DNA from: Planctomycetota bacterium
GTDB lineage: Bacteria > Planctomycetota > Phycisphaerae > WQYP01
DNA length: 64,000 nt
Assembly (NCBI GenBank): GCA_021800165.1
Contig: JAJYZF010000005.1
Span: forward strand, 1 to 64,000
Direction: 5' to 3'
A program made the translations under genes and the position numbers. Under the pieces are notes generated by a model. The model ran no database searches. It was given only the letters and a program-made list of their open reading frames with translations, and was not told the origin of the DNA. Shown one piece after another: positions 44,245 through 52,770 of this stretch. The first letter of the stretch is position 1, and each line of letters begins with the position of its first letter.

Positions 44245-45578
44245 AGGCCGCTCTCGGAAATCAGGGTGGGATAATAGTTGGCAATCAACGTCTGCTGCGC
44301 TGCGGGCAGATGTTCCAGCCGCACCGGCAAATCTTGCGGACGAGTTTGCTTTTGATTACGCAGATTGATCAGGCTCCAGTTACGGGCCAACCCCGGCGGT
44401 TCGTGGGCCGGTAGGTCGTAGCGGGTCAGGTCAATGACTTTCCACGGGCTTTGATGCCGCCAATCGCGCAGCAGCGCCAGGCGGAACTTTCTGTTCATGT
44501 ACCAGCGTACTTCCACACTCGCATCGGAACCAAAAATTCCCGTACCTTTATGCGCAAAGCGGTAATTTAGCTGGGCGTTATTCGGAAATTCCTTGCGCCA
44601 GGCCATCCCGAATTCGCCTTGGGTGATCATCCGTGTGTTGGGCCAGCGGCGGCGCACGGCATGAAGCCACGCCGCCAACGACTGATCGGCACCTTCATTG
44701 TCCATCAGGCAAAGTTCCCAGATGGTGGTAGCCCAACCGAAGCGGTTGAGCGCAAAGCCGCGGTCAAAATGAATGCCCGTGGTCGCCAGCAATTGCCGCA
44801 AACCCACCTTGCGCGAAAAATTATGTTGGAATAATGTTTCAATAGGCCCCAACCCCAGACGGGAGTTAAAGCCATCCTTAAACCCCGGTTGTCGGGCGGC
44901 GACAAAATCGCATGTCCAGCCGTCCAAACTCACACAATCAATAAAGTCGGCCGGGCCTTGAGCGGGTTTAAGGGTATGTTCGCGCGAGGGATAATACGGG
45001 TAACAGATGGACCCATCATCGTCCAAAGCGTCAATTCCGTATTGACTCCAGATATTTCCCTGGCAAACGTGAATATCTTGCTCCTCGGCCAGAAACCGGT
45101 GATTTTCCGCAGCCAGATAACCGGCCACTACGCTTTTTGGTCTATACCCACCGCCTACAAGCCTGCTGACTGCGGCCAGCCCAGCATGCAGATCCCGACT
45201 GACCTGTTTGCGGTAATTGTATACATTGGGGAAAAAGCCGCCGACGGTGAAAGTGATTTCATCCCCATAACGGTGATGGTACTCCAGTGCTTGTTTGCGT
45301 ACGGCCCGGTAATTCCGGCTTTGTTCATGCAACGCCAGCCAACTGATGGCCCAGGTGATGCGGCCTTGAGGAAATTCCCGTGTAATAGCACGGCGCATGC
45401 GTTGCATGTTGGCGGGCGTGTTGCGGGATTCTTCATTGGAGCCGAACCAACGGGTGCGTGAGGCTTCGACCGAATTCACGCGTATAATGGCGTTGAAGGT
45501 CAAGTAGCGCTGGCCCCAAAATGGTGGGTCGGGCCGAGTATGGCCGATCGTCACGGCAGGTCCAAGGCGCTGTTTCAT
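44241..45578 (-). CDS. DUF3863-like protein, carbohydrate-locus associated
   Basis: The protein has 445 residues from the ATG at 45578 (GAGA upstream; the longer frame to 45674 runs through the promoter). No signal peptide is seen. Sequence such as RYLTFNAIIRVNSVEASRTR, ITWAISWLALHEQSRNY and YYPSREHTLKPAQGPADFID resembles, from memory, DUF3863/DUF3864 proteins of Bacteroides and planctomycetes. The function is unknown. WTCDFVAARQP and GEFGMAWRKEFPNN suggest a TIM-barrel or polysaccharide-deacetylase-like fold, but I cannot confirm it. It has a strong promoter of its own and is followed by a coupled, frameshifted gene. Confidence 0.7.
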   Translation of the reverse strand: MKQRLGPAVTIGHTRPDPPFWGQRYLTFNAIIRVNSVEASRTRWFGSNEESRNTPANMQRMRRAITREFPQGRITWAISWLALHEQSRNYRAVRKQALEYHHRYGDEITFTVGGFFPNVYNYRKQVSRDLHAGLAAVSRLVGGGYRPKSVVAGYLAAENHRFLAEEQDIHVCQGNIWSQYGIDALDDDGSICYPYYPSREHTLKPAQGPADFIDCVSLDGWTCDFVAARQPGFKDGFNSRLGLGPIETLFQHNFSRKVGLRQLLATTGIHFDRGFALNRFGWATTIWELCLMDNEGADQSLAAWLHAVRRRWPNTRMITQGEFGMAWRKEFPNNAQLNYRFAHKGTGIFGSDASVEVRWYMNRKFRLALLRDWRHQSPWKVIDLTRYDLPAHEPPGLARNWSLINLRNQKQTRPQDLPVRLEHLPAAQQTLIANYYPTLISESGL

Positions 45579-45654
45579 GTGATTCTCACGCTTTTTAGCT
45601 ATCGCGTTGTCCAGCCCTTGCGGCGGGTTTGGCCAAGAGTACCTTACTAACAAA

Positions 45655-45684
45655 AGTATACTGCGCAAAAGCAAAACGCGTCAA
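45655..45684 (-). promoter_or_regulatory. Promoter of the DUF3863-like gene (TTGACG-18-TATACT)
   Basis: On the complement TTGACG (45679-45684) and TATACT (45655-45660) are separated by 18 nt. The start near 45648 leaves a leader of about 70 nt before the ATG at 45578. Confidence 0.6.
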
Positions 45685-45853
45685 CACCGCTTTGAAAACC
45701 TTGGGCGGGTTGGGTTTGGACATGCCTTTTGGCACAAGCGCAGAAATCTTTGGCATAAGCGGTGCAACTAAATGATTGACGGCAGCGTTGCCTCCTTGGA
45801 TTGCCCGCATGCTGCCACAAGTTCCCGCCGCACCACACCGACCGCTGATCCGC

Positions 45854-45882
45854 TTGAGATTTTTTATTTCGTGGCGTAAACT
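45854..45882 (+). promoter_or_regulatory. Promoter of tRNA-Phe (TTGAGA-17-TAAACT)
   Basis: TTGAGA (45854-45859) and TAAACT (45877-45882) with a 17-nt spacer. The expected start near 45889 is about 9 nt before the tRNA. A small inverted repeat GGCGTA-AAC-TACGCC covers the -10. Confidence 0.6.
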
Positions 45883-45897
45883 ACGCCGTGTTCCCTT

Positions 45898-45970
45898 GGG
45901 CAGATAGCTCAGCTGGTAGAGCAATGGACTGAAAATCCATGTGTCGCCGGTTCGATTCCGGCTCTGCCCA
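45898..45970 (+). tRNA. tRNA-Phe (anticodon GAA)
   Basis: A full cloverleaf of 73 nt. The acceptor GGGCAGA pairs with TCTGCCC, with discriminator A. The D stem is GCTC/GAGC, the anticodon stem ATGGA/TCCAT with loop CTGAAAA giving GAA, the variable loop GTGTC, and the T arm GCCGG/CCGGC with TTCGATT loop. CCA is not encoded. A run of seven T follows (45971-45977) and may aid termination, although the next gene starts only 20 bp later. Confidence 0.97.
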
Positions 45971-45990
45971 TTTTTTTGGAAGACCATGAC

Positions 45991-47040
45991 ATGACCAATC
46001 CAACCCAAGCAACTGGACAGGCCAAGACTCCTGCGGCGCGGGCCACCGACAAGGCCGGTGGGAAAGCGGTGATCGTGGGGCACGGAGATCTGCGGTTTGA
46101 ATGGATCGACAATTGGGCCAAATTACCCGCGGGCATGAGTTTTGGCGACACCCATTCGGTACAGGAAGCGGCGGATGGACGAATATTTATTCACCACAAC
46201 GGCCCCAATTCCACCGCGGTGTTTGATCCAAAAGATGGGCGGTTCATTGAAGCCTGGGGTGGAGATACCTTCCGAGGTACCGCCCACGGCATGGATTTAC
46301 GCTGCGAAAACGGCCAGGAATTTCTTTATCTGGCCCCCACCGGAAAGAACAAAACGTTTAAGACCACGCTCAAGGGCGAGACGGTGATGGAGCTTGGATA
46401 CCCGGCGCAGGCCCGCAACTCGGCGGGTCAGCCCTGCTACCCGGAGGCTAAACCTTATTCTCCGACCTACACCGCATTTGGGCCTAACGGCGATTTTTAT
46501 ATCACCGACGGCTACGGACTGGGGTACATCTGCCGGTATGACATTGATGGCAAATTGCTGCAGACTTTTGGGGGCAACGGCGATGGGCCGGACCAGGAAA
46601 GCTGCCCCCACGGAATTTTTTGCGATACCCGCACGCCGCATCGTCCCATGATTGTGGTGGCCGATCGAGCCCATCACCGCCTGCAATATTTCACCCTGGA
46701 CGGCAAGTTGGATCATCTGGTTACCAATGCCACGCCGGAACAAGATAACGACGGCACCGGCAAACTCCGACTGCCTTGCCAATTCAGCCAGTACCGAGAT
46801 TTGCTGGCCATCCCGGACTTGCTGGGGCGCGTCACCATTCTCGATAAAAATAACAATGTGGCCGTGCATCTCGGAGACAACCCCAATCTGAAACAACGGG
46901 CCAACAACGGCGTGCCGCAAAATGAACTGGTTCCGGGCCACTTCTGCTGTCCGCATGGTTCCACCTGGGACCGCCACGGCAATTTGTACATTGTGGAATG
47001 GTTGCCCTACGGGCGGGTGACAAAGCTGCGGCGGGTTTGA
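45991..47040 (+). CDS. NHL-repeat beta-propeller protein (peptidylglycine-lyase-like)
   Basis: The protein has 349 residues from the ATG at 45991 (GGAAG 8 nt upstream). No signal peptide is visible. Propeller blades show in SVQEAADGRIFIHHNG, AFGPNGDFYITDGYG, MIVVADRAHHRLQYF, LLAIPDLLGRVTILDKN and STWDRHGNLYIVEW. Planctomycetes have many such proteins, often related to the lyase half of peptidylglycine amidating enzymes, with little experimental data. Its start is 20 bp from the tRNA end, so a dedicated promoter or read-through from the tRNA promoter is needed. Confidence 0.8.
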   Translation: MTNPTQATGQAKTPAARATDKAGGKAVIVGHGDLRFEWIDNWAKLPAGMSFGDTHSVQEAADGRIFIHHNGPNSTAVFDPKDGRFIEAWGGDTFRGTAHGMDLRCENGQEFLYLAPTGKNKTFKTTLKGETVMELGYPAQARNSAGQPCYPEAKPYSPTYTAFGPNGDFYITDGYGLGYICRYDIDGKLLQTFGGNGDGPDQESCPHGIFCDTRTPHRPMIVVADRAHHRLQYFTLDGKLDHLVTNATPEQDNDGTGKLRLPCQFSQYRDLLAIPDLLGRVTILDKNNNVAVHLGDNPNLKQRANNGVPQNELVPGHFCCPHGSTWDRHGNLYIVEWLPYGRVTKLRRV

Positions 47041-47174
47041 TGGGCTGAACGTTGAGCGTGGCGGCTGATGTGGAGAGCAGGCGGGCCGAGAGAATGGTTG
47101 GACACCAAACCCAAGCGGACTTCATGGCGTATGATGTTGGGGATGTCCCAGCGCGGTGGGGCTGTTGTCGCGAT

Positions 47175-47219
47175 TTGTGATTTTTTTCACAAGACATTCC
47201 AGCCAAAGGTAGTTACAAT
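47175..47219 (+). promoter_or_regulatory. CRP/FNR-family site at class II position with -10 box, upstream of resB
   Basis: TTGTGA-TTTTTT-TCACAA (47175-47192) is a perfect inverted repeat with the CRP/FNR-family architecture. TACAAT at 47214-47219 is a plausible -10. A start near 47226 puts the centre of the palindrome at about -42, the class II activator position. The resB ATG is at 47305. No -35 hexamer is evident, as expected for an activated promoter. Confidence 0.6.
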
Positions 47220-47304
47220 GGCTTAGGGCGTATCAGGAAGCTAAAAAACCATAGCCGGTGCTTGGTGCTTCCGGCTGGGTGTTGAAGTTTTTGTTTGATC
47301 TGCG

Positions 47305-49383
47305 ATGAATACCTCTTTTGAACCTCACGGCGCGCAAGGTCCGATGGGCCAACGGCTATCGGCACATGCGGCCGACGTACCTGCGCCAAAGCCTTGGTTG
47401 GCGGAGCGGCTGATCGCCACTATTGGAAAAGTTCCCGCAGCCATCGGGCGCTTCCTGGATCGGCTGGCCAACGGCCGCGGACCACTGCGCTACATCGTTG
47501 GCTTTTTCAGTTCGGTGATCTTGGGGCTGGTCTGGCTGGGGCTTACGGCGGTCTATATCGGCCTGGGTTCCGGCCTGCCGCAGTTACGGGCGCATTTTGA
47601 CGTCACGACGATGGAGTTTTTTGACGCCTGGCCCATGATTATTTTAATGCTGCTGTTGATTTTGACGCTGGCGGTGGTGACGCTGCGGAGGATTCCCCTG
47701 AATATCTTCAAACTGGGAGTGTGGATGGTGCATGTGGGCATTATCACCCTCATCATCGGATGTTTTTTTTACTTTGGCATGAAACGCGAAGGGATGACGC
47801 GGATATTTTTACATCAAACCGTGAAAACATTTTATGACAACACGGATCGAGCCTTATACGTGCAGGCAATGGACCCCGCCGGCCACAACGCCCACAGGAT
47901 GTTTCCGCTCAAATCGCTGCCGATATTCGATCAGCGATCGCCCGGCCGCGATAACCCGTTGAACATCGTGATTCCGCCGGGGCAACTGGCCACGATCAAT
48001 CCGGCACTGCGGCCGGTGAAGCTGAAGGTTATTGGTTACTATCCGTATGCGGTGCTGCGGGCCATGCCCACACCGCGCCAAGCCGGAGTGGCACCCCGCC
48101 GCCCCGCGGTGTTGTTTAACTTGAGCATTTCCGGCCACAGCGGGGGGCGCTGGCTGGTGGCCACCAGCCCGGCCAATCGCGTGTTGGACACCCATTCACC
48201 CTTTGGCGTGGAATACCTGTATCACCCGTCGGCGCGGCGGCGGCGCGATATAACCACAGCCTTTCATGGTACGCAGGCCCTCATTGTAAATATACCCGCG
48301 GCCCATTTTCGCCGGGTATACGTAATTCATCGCAACGTACCCATTGTCATCAAAAGGGCCGGCTACACAATTACACCGCTGGCACCCATTGATATGCCCA
48401 TGTTATCGAAGGGCTACCAGGGGGCGCAAAGCCAGGGGTATATGCTGGCGATAACGCGGAAGCGTAAGACCGGGATATTTCAATTTCAACGGGTGGCGTT
48501 GTTTCGATATCCGACACGCACGCCGGACTTTGTTTTCGTCCATGGTCAACGAAAACTTGTGCCGGGCCGCGTGGATCACAACATTCACATCCGCTACGAA
48601 GATGCCCGGCACAGTCAGTTCTGGATTGTGGAGGGCCAGACGGGAAAATTCACGCTGGTGCACCGACACCACACCGGGAGCGTAACAGTGCATGCGATGA
48701 CCCTGGGCCAGCCGGTGCCGGTGGTTATCGGCGGCATTCATCTGGGCTTTTCGATTTTGCGCCTCGCCGATGCGCGCTACCGCCCGTACACCATTCCCGC
48801 GACTGATCGTCGGCCCAAAATTGAAGACACCATGAATCGCGCGGTGCTACAGCTAAGCGTAGCGGATGGGAAGTGGAAGGACCGTCATGTCTACGCCCCT
48901 TTTGAACAATTTGGTCTGGCCGGCGACCTGCCGCCAACGAAAGTAGCGGTGCCGGGAGTGGGAACACTGGCCCTGAGCTTTTCCCAAATGGCGCGTCCAT
49001 TGCCGGTGGCATTGACCTTGCTTAGTTGCCGGGAGGTATTTTACCACGGCGGCAAAAACTTTCCGGAAGATTTCATCAGCAAGGTACGTATGACCAACCT
49101 GAAGACGGGGCGATCACATGTGGCCACGATTCATTTGAATCACCCGCAGCGGGCCATGGGCTTATCTTTTTTCCAAGCCCGGTTTGGCCGTCAGGCCAAC
49201 GGCGAGCCGTTCACAGTTCTAGGCGTGGGGAACACGCATGGGTTTTATGCCATGCTGGCTGGAGTGATGCTGATCGTCAGCGGTATCGGCTATGCCTTTT
49301 ATGTCAAGCCGGTATTGCTTAATATAAAAAAGCGACAGTTCGCGGCGTATGCGGCCCGGAAAGCGGGCCAGATGACCGCGTGA
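47305..49383 (+). CDS. resB: ResB/Ccs1-like cytochrome c biogenesis protein
   Basis: The protein has 692 residues. Three membrane segments lie near the N-terminus (FFSSVILGLVWLGLTAVYIGL; MIILMLLLILTLAVVTL; MVHVGIITLIIGCFFYFGM). A large periplasmic domain follows, then a final membrane segment (YAMLAGVMLIVSGIGYAFYV). This is the ResB/Ccs1 layout of system II cytochrome c maturation, where it partners CcsA in heme delivery and ligation. ccsA follows 94 bp downstream. A CRP/FNR-like site precedes the gene. The protein is longer than Bacillus ResB (~540), with the extra length in the periplasmic part. Confidence 0.85.
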   Translation: MNTSFEPHGAQGPMGQRLSAHAADVPAPKPWLAERLIATIGKVPAAIGRFLDRLANGRGPLRYIVGFFSSVILGLVWLGLTAVYIGLGSGLPQLRAHFDVTTMEFFDAWPMIILMLLLILTLAVVTLRRIPLNIFKLGVWMVHVGIITLIIGCFFYFGMKREGMTRIFLHQTVKTFYDNTDRALYVQAMDPAGHNAHRMFPLKSLPIFDQRSPGRDNPLNIVIPPGQLATINPALRPVKLKVIGYYPYAVLRAMPTPRQAGVAPRRPAVLFNLSISGHSGGRWLVATSPANRVLDTHSPFGVEYLYHPSARRRRDITTAFHGTQALIVNIPAAHFRRVYVIHRNVPIVIKRAGYTITPLAPIDMPMLSKGYQGAQSQGYMLAITRKRKTGIFQFQRVALFRYPTRTPDFVFVHGQRKLVPGRVDHNIHIRYEDARHSQFWIVEGQTGKFTLVHRHHTGSVTVHAMTLGQPVPVVIGGIHLGFSILRLADARYRPYTIPATDRRPKIEDTMNRAVLQLSVADGKWKDRHVYAPFEQFGLAGDLPPTKVAVPGVGTLALSFSQMARPLPVALTLLSCREVFYHGGKNFPEDFISKVRMTNLKTGRSHVATIHLNHPQRAMGLSFFQARFGRQANGEPFTVLGVGNTHGFYAMLAGVMLIVSGIGYAFYVKPVLLNIKKRQFAAYAARKAGQMTA

Positions 49384-49477
49384 CCAGACGGCCCGCGATG
49401 GCTGGGTTGGGGAGCATACAGAGTGTTGACAAGGTTTATGGTCCACGACGTTGGCAGTGAACTTGGAGGTTCCAATC

Positions 49478-51424
49478 ATGCGTTTTTTTAATCAACTCCC
49501 GAAGACTTTGCGCCATCATGGACAACCGGCGATGCCCTTGCGCCCGCTTATGGGCATGTTGCTGATGGCCATCCTGATGGCCCTGCTCTCGCCGCTGGTT
49601 CACGGCGTGGTGATGGTAGACCAAGGCTCACCCAAGGCGCTGCCACCGGGGCACCCCATGATTGGGCCCAATTCACCGGCGGTGAATCCGACACCGGACT
49701 GGCGAAGGATGGCACTTACCCAGAAATTGCTGGACCAAAATCGTACGCATTTTAAGCATGCGATTAAACTCGGCCCTCTGGGACTGCTAAGCATTCAAAA
49801 CAATGATCAGTTAAAAATTATGGACACATGGGCAGAGGAAAGTCTGCATACCATCTGCGGATATAATTCGATCAACGGCCAAAACCCGCTCTATACCGCT
49901 CTGGACATGGCCTTTCGTCCGGAGGCGTGGATGTATCGCAATTTTATTTTTGTGGAGACGGTTCCGATCCGGGAGCGATTGATGAAGCTGGTAACAGGCA
50001 AGGCCGCCAAAAAGCGGCTGCTGGAGCAAGGCACGGTCAGCCCGGCTTTTCTGGCCGAGCCTGCGGTGCAAAGCCTGCTTAACCGCATGAGTTCCAATGC
50101 CATTTTGAACTCCGCGCTGGCGCAGCTTTATCAGGCGGACAGCACATTTCAGAATCTAAGCTCGGCGCTGCGCATTGTGCCTCCCCCACCGCCCCAAAGC
50201 AACGGTACCTGGCACGAACCGCTGGAACTGGCCCCCAATACCGGCAGCATGGCGGTGAAGGCCTTGCCGCAACTGGCCAAACTCAAGCCTATCGCCGGCT
50301 ATACCCGCAACCAATCTTTGCAGGTGGTGCTGGGTATGGCCGAACTGGTGAACGGCTGGCGGGCCAACAAAGCCTCCCAAGCCAATGCCGGCATCGCCCG
50401 GTTGGCGGCGGTGTTACCCAACATCAACCCCGCGGCCTATCCACCGCGGCTCAAACGCCACGTGGAATACTGGTACGACTATTTTTCCGACGGCACCATC
50501 GTCGGGGTGATTTTGTATTTTCTGGCGTTGACCTTTTTCCTGATTTCCGCGGTGGGCGGTGTGCCCGCGATGCGGCGACCGGCCATGGCATTTTTTACCA
50601 TGGCGGTACTCACCCAGGCGGCCTTCATGGGCACGCGGTGGTGGCTGGCGGGTAGAATTCCGATACAAAACGAATTTGAAAGTGTTCTTGGCTCGGCCTT
50701 TGTGGGCTGTGTTATCGGATGGTTGCTGGAACTCTGGAAGAAGAACAGCCTCTTCGGCATGGCCATGAGTTTTGTGGGTTTTCTGGCGATGACCGCGTGT
50801 TTTGTGGTGCCCTTTGTGCTGGGTGACCATATCGGGGCCAACATCGGCAAGGTGGACGGCGTGCTGAATACGTATTGGCTCTACATCCACGTGAATGTGA
50901 TTATCAGCTCCTATGCCCTGATAGCCGCGAGCTTTTGCATGGGCATGACTTACCTGGGCACGAAGCTGTTTTATCATCTGCATCCGGTGAGCGGTCCGGC
51001 GCCGTCGCTGGCGTTGGCCGGGGCGAGTTCGGGCGGCGGGTCCGGCGGTGCGGGCGGCGGTGGACTTGATGGGGGAGGCGAAGTGTCGGCGTTGGAACTG
51101 GCCCGCCGCAAATTTCTGCTGCAACTGGATTCCGCCAACATCGTCATTTTGCAGATGGCGTTCTGGTTTTTGGGTACCGGAATTATTCTCGGCGCCGTGT
51201 GGGCTGATTACAGTTGGGGAAGGCCCTGGGAATGGGATCCCAAGGAAACATTTTCCCTGCTGACCTGGATTATTTTTCTGATTATCGTGCATCTGCGTTT
51301 TGTAACACCGCGGTACCGTCCGGATTGGACGGCGTGGCTTTCGGTTTTTGGATTTGCCGCTATGATGTTCAACTGGATCGGCGTTAATTTTTTCCTGGTG
51401 GGCCTGCACAGTTACGCATCGTAA
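49478..51424 (+). CDS. ccsA: CcsA/ResC-type cytochrome c assembly protein with N-terminal extension
   Basis: The protein has 648 residues from the ATG at 49478 (GGAGG 9 nt upstream). One N-terminal membrane segment is followed by a ~330-residue periplasmic region without clear family match, then the CcsA core. The WWD-type heme motif appears as WADYSWGRPWEWDPKE. Conserved His residues sit in LYIHVNVIISSYAL and near the C-terminus (GLHSYAS). A Gly/Ser-rich linker (SSGGGSGGAGGGG) interrupts the core between membrane segments. It acts with ResB as the heme-handling synthetase. The mrp-like gene follows within 20 bp. Confidence 0.9.
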   Translation: MRFFNQLPKTLRHHGQPAMPLRPLMGMLLMAILMALLSPLVHGVVMVDQGSPKALPPGHPMIGPNSPAVNPTPDWRRMALTQKLLDQNRTHFKHAIKLGPLGLLSIQNNDQLKIMDTWAEESLHTICGYNSINGQNPLYTALDMAFRPEAWMYRNFIFVETVPIRERLMKLVTGKAAKKRLLEQGTVSPAFLAEPAVQSLLNRMSSNAILNSALAQLYQADSTFQNLSSALRIVPPPPPQSNGTWHEPLELAPNTGSMAVKALPQLAKLKPIAGYTRNQSLQVVLGMAELVNGWRANKASQANAGIARLAAVLPNINPAAYPPRLKRHVEYWYDYFSDGTIVGVILYFLALTFFLISAVGGVPAMRRPAMAFFTMAVLTQAAFMGTRWWLAGRIPIQNEFESVLGSAFVGCVIGWLLELWKKNSLFGMAMSFVGFLAMTACFVVPFVLGDHIGANIGKVDGVLNTYWLYIHVNVIISSYALIAASFCMGMTYLGTKLFYHLHPVSGPAPSLALAGASSGGGSGGAGGGGLDGGGEVSALELARRKFLLQLDSANIVILQMAFWFLGTGIILGAVWADYSWGRPWEWDPKETFSLLTWIIFLIIVHLRFVTPRYRPDWTAWLSVFGFAAMMFNWIGVNFFLVGLHSYAS

Positions 51425-51442
51425 AAAGAGGTGGTTGCATCA

Positions 51443-52534
51443 ATGACCGTTACCCGCGAAGACATTATTCAAGCCTTGCGCACCGTGGAAGATCCGGAGC
51501 TTTTCAAGGACATCGTCACCCTCAACATGGTCAAGGATGTGAAAATATGTGAAGGAGCGGTAAAGGTGGAGGTGGAACTGACCACGCCGGCGTGTCCGCT
51601 CAAGGAGAAGATCCGCGGTTCAGTGATTGCAGCGCTTAAGCAAGTTCCGGGTGTTGGCGCAGTGGAAGTGGATCTAAGCGCTAAAGTCAGAAGCATGACT
51701 GACCAAAAAAATATTCTGCCGGGCGTGCTCAACATCATCGCCGTGGGTGCGGGCAAGGGCGGCGTGGGCAAGAGCACGGTAGCGGTAAATTTGGCGGTGG
51801 GGCTGGCGTTACAAGGCGCTCGCGTGGGTTTGCTGGACGGCGACGTTTATGGCCCATCCATTCCCACCATGACCGGCCTGGCGATTGAAAATCCAGCGCT
51901 GCGCGGCGAAAAAATCGTACCGTTTGAAATCGGACCAAAAGAGCATGTCATCAAGGTGATGTCGATCGGATTCATTGTGCCCCGGGAAAAGGCGCTCATC
52001 TGGCGTGGGCCGATGGTGCATGGGGTGATCAAGCAATTTTTGGAGCAGGTGGACTGGGGCGACCTGGATTATCTGGTGGTCGATCTGCCGCCCGGCACCG
52101 GTGATGTGTCGCTGACCTTGGCACAGTCGATTCCCCTGACCGGCGCGGTGATTGTGGCCACGCCGCAGGAAGTGGCCCTGATGGACGCCCGCCGGGCCGT
52201 GCGCATGTTTCAGCAACTCGGCGTGTCCATCCTAGGCGTGGTGGAAAATATGAGTTACTTTGTATGCGCTCATGGAACGGAATACGACATCTTCGGCCGT
52301 GGCGGCGCGCGGAACATGGCCAGCACCATGGGCTTGCCTTTTCTGGGAGAATTACCGATTGACATGAGCATCCGCATGTTGTCGGACAGCGGCGATCCCT
52401 TCGCCAATTTCGCCACCACCGGCGCGAGCCAACAGCGGCTGGTGTCCATTGTGCAAGCCTTGGCCGGGCAGATCAGTATCCGCAACATGACGCGTCCGGC
52501 GGGCAAACCACTGCAGGTGGATGTAACGGAATAA
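51443..52534 (+). CDS. mrp: Mrp/ApbC-type Fe-S carrier ATPase with incomplete CxxC
   Basis: The protein has 363 residues from the ATG at 51443 (GAGGTGG upstream; a GTG at 51431 is the alternative). The N-terminal DUF59/MIP18 domain spans about 1-85 (DPELFKDIVTLNMVK, TTPACPLKEKI). The deviant Walker A GAGKGGVGKSTVAVNLA and LDGDVYGPSIPTM, DLPPGTGDVSLTLAQ define the Mrp ATPase. The conserved cluster-binding CxxC normally found after NMSYF is reduced to a single Cys here (FVCAHGTEYDIFG). Known relatives carry 4Fe-4S clusters to apoproteins; whether this one can is uncertain. The N-terminal DUF59 Cys (TPACP) is intact. Confidence 0.92.
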   Translation: MTVTREDIIQALRTVEDPELFKDIVTLNMVKDVKICEGAVKVEVELTTPACPLKEKIRGSVIAALKQVPGVGAVEVDLSAKVRSMTDQKNILPGVLNIIAVGAGKGGVGKSTVAVNLAVGLALQGARVGLLDGDVYGPSIPTMTGLAIENPALRGEKIVPFEIGPKEHVIKVMSIGFIVPREKALIWRGPMVHGVIKQFLEQVDWGDLDYLVVDLPPGTGDVSLTLAQSIPLTGAVIVATPQEVALMDARRAVRMFQQLGVSILGVVENMSYFVCAHGTEYDIFGRGGARNMASTMGLPFLGELPIDMSIRMLSDSGDPFANFATTGASQQRLVSIVQALAGQISIRNMTRPAGKPLQVDVTE

Positions 52535-52650
52535 TCGCCATCTCTGCGGCGGTTGGGAACAATTCTCAACCTAAGGCCTGCCCGCGACCGGTCCATCATC
52601 TGGAACAGGCCACGATATCAGGCCCCACGGCCTGGGAATTGCAGTGGTGC

Positions 52651-52682
52651 AATTTTACCACCGGTTGACGTAATTTTACTAT
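52651..52682 (+). promoter_or_regulatory. Candidate promoter and AATTTTAC direct repeat upstream of the URO-D-like gene
   Basis: AATTTTAC occurs at 52651 and 52672, a 21-bp period. TTTACC (52654-52659) and TACTAT (52677-52682) with 17 nt between form a promoter-like pair. GTGCAAT (52647) and ATTGCAC (52681) form an outer inverted repeat. The core ATTTTAC is shared with the two operator candidates of the polysaccharide locus. Confidence 0.35.
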
Positions 52683-52770
52683 TGCACGGGTTGGATATGG
52701 GCGGGGATAATGGTCGGCACCTCACCCGGCTTAGTCCGGCGCGTTCGGCGGCGACACCCCTGGAGAAGCC

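Noticed and set aside
45971-45977. T-run after the tRNA as a standalone terminator
   Set aside because: There is no separate hairpin; the tRNA structure itself precedes it, and the next gene starts 20 bp later, so termination is uncertain.
45595-46083. Leftward 162-residue frame covering the tRNA
   Set aside because: It runs through a perfect tRNA-Phe cloverleaf and its promoter, so it is a chance frame.
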